Position numbers and translations under genes: made by a program. A stretch of DNA of 8,323 nucleotides, taken from contig JACMMK010000528.1 of assembly GCA_014379045.1 (NCBI GenBank), positions 1 through 8,323 of the forward strand. The letters are read 5' to 3'. Positions within the stretch are counted from its first letter, which is position 1. Each line of letters opens with the position of its first letter. This DNA comes from Burkholderiales bacterium (GTDB lineage: Bacteria; Pseudomonadota; Gammaproteobacteria; Burkholderiales; CAIKXV01). Under the pieces are notes generated by a model. The model was not told the origin of the DNA and made no database searches. It was given only the letters and a program-made list of their open reading frames with translations. Below, piece after piece: positions 6,895 through 8,323 of this stretch.

Positions 6895-7359
6895 TCACTG
6901 TGCCGCCGGCTTGCCACCCGTCGACGACGCCGGGCTGGGCGAAGAAGGCGCAGGCGTGGGCGCTGATTTGGCAGCGAGTGCGGGCCCGTCGTTCTTTCCG
7001 GCGCCTTTCTGATCGCTCCTGCTGTCGGCTTTGTGGTCAGACTTTTCCGTCGTCGCCGCAACCGGGGTGTCGCTACCCGCAGGCTTGGCGTCTCCCGCAC
7101 CCGCGGCGTCGCCGGATTTCTGTTCGCCCGCACCGGCGCTGTCGCCCGCCTTCTTGTCCAGCGGTTTCTTCTTCCCGCTGTCCCGGAAATCGGTCACATA
7201 CCAGCCAGAGCCCTTCAATTGAAATCCAGCCGCCGTCACCTGTTTGGTGAAGGTGGCTGCATTGCACGTGGGGCAGTCGGTCAGGGGATCCTCGCTGAGC
7301 TTCTGCAACACGTCCTGTTCGAAGCCGCAGGAGGCGCATCGATAAGCGTAAATCGGCAT
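6895..7359 (-). CDS. FmdB-family zinc-ribbon protein with disordered C-terminal tail
   Basis: A 154-residue protein. The first 60 residues form the FmdB/CxxC_CxxC_SSSS regulatory-protein domain: MPIYAYRCASCG, with Cys8 and Cys11, and Cys29 and Cys32 (CPTC) as the presumed Zn ligands, then the usual FQLKGSGWYVTDF (46-58). Members of this family are usually about 70-110 residues. From about residue 62 the sequence is low-complexity Lys/Ala/Gly/Ser/Asp and then Pro/Ser/Ala, with no predicted fold and no membrane segment. The ATG at 7359 has GGAG 7 nt upstream. It appears to be the first gene of the minus-strand block, with a TATAAT about 35 nt upstream. The name comes from a protein proposed to regulate the Methylophilus amidase/formamidase genes; the function in this conserved position beside DUF502 and aspS is unknown. 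Confidence 0.92.
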   Translation of the reverse strand: MPIYAYRCASCGFEQDVLQKLSEDPLTDCPTCNAATFTKQVTAAGFQLKGSGWYVTDFRDSGKKKPLDKKAGDSAGAGEQKSGDAAGAGDAKPAGSDTPVAATTEKSDHKADSRSDQKGAGKNDGPALAAKSAPTPAPSSPSPASSTGGKPAAQ

Positions 7360-7397
7360 CGCGCACTCCGAAATGAAACTGGAAACTGCTGATCTCG

Positions 7398-7403
7398 ATT
7401 ATA
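7398..7403 (-). promoter_or_regulatory. Candidate -10 element for the fmdB-DUF502-aspS block
   Basis: The minus strand reads TATAAT, an exact match to the sigma-70 -10 consensus, in otherwise GC-rich DNA. Transcription would start near 7391, giving a leader of about 30 nt that contains the GGAG ribosome binding site. No good TTGACA-like -35 is seen 15-18 bp upstream (the region reads about CACGGTTTCT), and there is no TG extension, so an activator may be needed. Confidence 0.55.
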
Positions 7404-7440
7404 GCGCGCGCCCCGGCAGAAACCGTGCCTGAGCGCGCGC

Positions 7441-7457
7441 GTCGCTGTTGCAGCGAC
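7441..7457. repeat. 7-bp inverted repeat in the divergent intergenic region
   Basis: GTCGCTG (7441-7447) and CAGCGAC (7451-7457) are exact reverse complements separated by TTG. The site lies about 40 bp upstream of the minus-strand TATAAT and 175 bp upstream of the plus-strand holin-family gene, so it could be an operator dyad between the two. A chance match in GC-rich DNA cannot be excluded. Confidence 0.35.
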
Positions 7458-7557
7458 AGGCCGACAGGCACGCGCGTGTCCTCGTGTATCCTCGCCCCAG
7501 ACGCGTTGGGGGTAGGCGGATCGACTCAGTCGGCGCCGCACACAACGCCTTTTTTCG

Positions 7558-7619
7558 CGTTCGACCGCCTCGATCTCTCCCACCTTTTCGAACGAATCGG
7601 ACGCGGCCGGCGCCGCGTC
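7558..7619 (+). other. Structured leader upstream of the holin-family gene
   Basis: Two perfect inverted repeats lie in the presumed 5' leader: CGTTCGA (7558-7564) with TCGAACG (7588-7594), and GACGCGG (7600-7606) with CCGCGTC (7613-7619). The second ends two nt before the GGGA ribosome binding site (7621-7624) of the gene starting at 7632. They may affect translation or mRNA stability. The rest of the 272-bp divergent gap (7360-7631) holds the promoter and dyad listed separately, and I see no gene in it. Confidence 0.35.
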
Positions 7620-7631
7620 TGGGACTGAACC

Positions 7632-7976
7632 ATGCTGAAACTGTTAGTGCGCTGGCTGCTCAACGCGGTGGGGCTCTGGATCGCCACTGAAATCATCCCT
7701 GGAGTCAGCGCGTCGGGCTGGCAGGCGCTGGTGATCGCGGCATTGCTGCTCGGTCTGGTGAACGCGATCGTGCGCCCGGTACTGGTGTTGTTGACACTGC
7801 CGATCACCTTTCTGACGCTCGGTCTGTTCCTCGTCGTGATCAATGCGTTGATGCTGCTGCTCGTGGCCTGGGTGGTGCCCGGGTTTGCGATTGCGAGCCT
7901 GCTCTGGTCGGGCGTGCTCGCGGCGCTGTGGATGTCGGTGTTCGGGCTGGTCACCCAGAGTCTCCTGAACAGCTGA
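7632..7976 (+). CDS. Phage_holin_4_2 / YvlD-family membrane protein
   Basis: A 114-residue, almost wholly hydrophobic protein with four predicted transmembrane helices: about 4-20, 31-50, 55-83 (probably one long helix or two close ones) and 87-110. The family signature is clear: GLVNAIVRPVLVLLTLPITF, then LTLGLFLVVINALMLLLVAW and a final VFGLVTQSLL. The Pfam name recalls a mycobacteriophage holin, but chromosomal members such as B. subtilis YvlD are widespread and there is no phage gene here. The function is unknown; an envelope role is likely. The ATG at 7632 has GGGA 7 nt upstream. It is transcribed away from fmdB, and the next gene begins 19 bp after its stop, suggesting an operon. Confidence 0.92.
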   Translation: MLKLLVRWLLNAVGLWIATEIIPGVSASGWQALVIAALLLGLVNAIVRPVLVLLTLPITFLTLGLFLVVINALMLLLVAWVVPGFAIASLLWSGVLAALWMSVFGLVTQSLLNS

Positions 7977-7995
7977 GCTGAACGGGCGACCGACC

Positions 7996-8323
7996 ATGGC
8001 CAGACGCTCGAATCGCCGTGCTGCCGCCAGCTCGGCATCGCCCGAACCGTTTGCAGCGAAGCGCCGGGTGGCGCATCCGCAATCGAAGGCGAAGTCGGGG
8101 TCGCCGACACGCGCCACGGTGGCCGCGAACCTTCGTGACCCCGGCCGTGAAGTCAGTCGCAGCGCGGAAGCCGGCGCACGTGCACGTCGCGACGCCGATC
8201 ACGATGAGCACCTGCGCGCGCTGCTTGAGCGCTCGCGCAGCGCGAAACCCGTGCGCACCGCGATCGCCTGGCCGCTGTCGCGCGAGTCGCTGGCCGGACC
8301 GCTCGACGCGGCGGCCGAGGAAC
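7996..8323 (+). CDS. Partial protein with basic low-complexity N-terminus; possible phosphotransacetylase-type domain
   Basis: The frame from the ATG at 7996 stays open for 109 codons to the right edge, so the gene is cut. Residues 1-70 are rich in Arg, Ala, Ser and Lys with no hydrophobic segment, and look disordered. From about residue 71 the sequence becomes domain-like: HLRALLERSRSAKPVRTAIA followed by WPLSRESLAGPLDAAAEE. This resembles the beginning of phosphate acetyl/butyryltransferase (Pta/Ptb) domains, which open with a helix, a PxRTAVxHP-like strand and an SLxGALEAAEAG-like helix before ILVGP. The match is from memory and covers only about 40 residues. The ribosome binding site is weak (GGGCG), so a later start is possible. 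It follows the holin-family gene by 19 bp. Confidence 0.6.
   Translation, partial: MARRSNRRAAASSASPEPFAAKRRVAHPQSKAKSGSPTRATVAANLRDPGREVSRSAEAGARARRDADHDEHLRALLERSRSAKPVRTAIAWPLSRESLAGPLDAAAEE

Noticed and set aside
7487..7492. TATCCT as a plus-strand -10 for the holin-family gene
   Set aside because: Four of six matches, but no acceptable -35 at 15-19 bp; not strong enough to annotate.
7632..7976. Prophage remnant suggested by the holin family name
   Set aside because: No endolysin, capsid, integrase or att-like repeats nearby; chromosomal YvlD-type members of this family are common.
7526..8117. Minus-strand open frames opposite the holin-family gene
   Set aside because: They oppose a clear four-helix membrane protein, lack recognisable domains and have Ser/Thr/Arg composition typical of reversed hydrophobic codons.

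Overview
The window is GC-rich, tightly packed chromosomal DNA, most likely from a betaproteobacterium (a Rhodocyclales- or Burkholderiales-like lineage). The placement rests on gene order (FmdB-type zinc ribbon, DUF502 membrane protein, aspS, nudB), on an AspRS with the His30 state reported for tRNA-Asn-tolerant enzymes, and on a NudB with a Nudix spacing I recall from betaproteobacterial homologues. No species can be named. I see no rRNA, tRNA, CRISPR array, insertion sequence or phage module.

Layout. Nine genes run leftward on the minus strand from about 7359 to the left edge: fmdB-like, DUF502, aspS, a barstar-family gene, nudB, nadA, a secreted SRPBCC/COQ10-like protein, a YbhP-like endonuclease/exonuclease/phosphatase, and clsB (cut by the left edge). 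Gaps are mostly under 100 bp, so long co-transcripts are plausible. A consensus TATAAT on the minus strand at 7398-7403 probably drives the fmdB-DUF502-aspS block. A weaker candidate promoter lies before nadA. To the right of a 272-bp divergent intergenic region, two genes run on the plus strand: a four-helix membrane protein of the phage_holin_4_2/YvlD family, and the start of a protein with a basic, low-complexity N-terminus followed by what resembles the start of a phosphotransacetylase-type domain (cut by the right edge).

How the genes fit together. The right part of the minus-strand run is translation and folate housekeeping (aspS, nudB), with small accessory genes of unknown role (FmdB, DUF502, barstar). 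The left part joins NAD biosynthesis (nadA) to an envelope-lipid cluster: ybhP-clsB is the same pair as E. coli ybhP-ybhO, and here a putative periplasmic lipid-binding-fold protein directly precedes it.

I do not see a clearly new defence or mobile system. The best leads are the SRPBCC-ybhP-clsB cluster, the barstar gene without a visible barnase, the predicted non-discriminating AspRS, the FmdB disordered tail and the partial right-edge gene. Many long plus-strand open frames opposite aspS and nadA are high-GC shadows and are not annotated.
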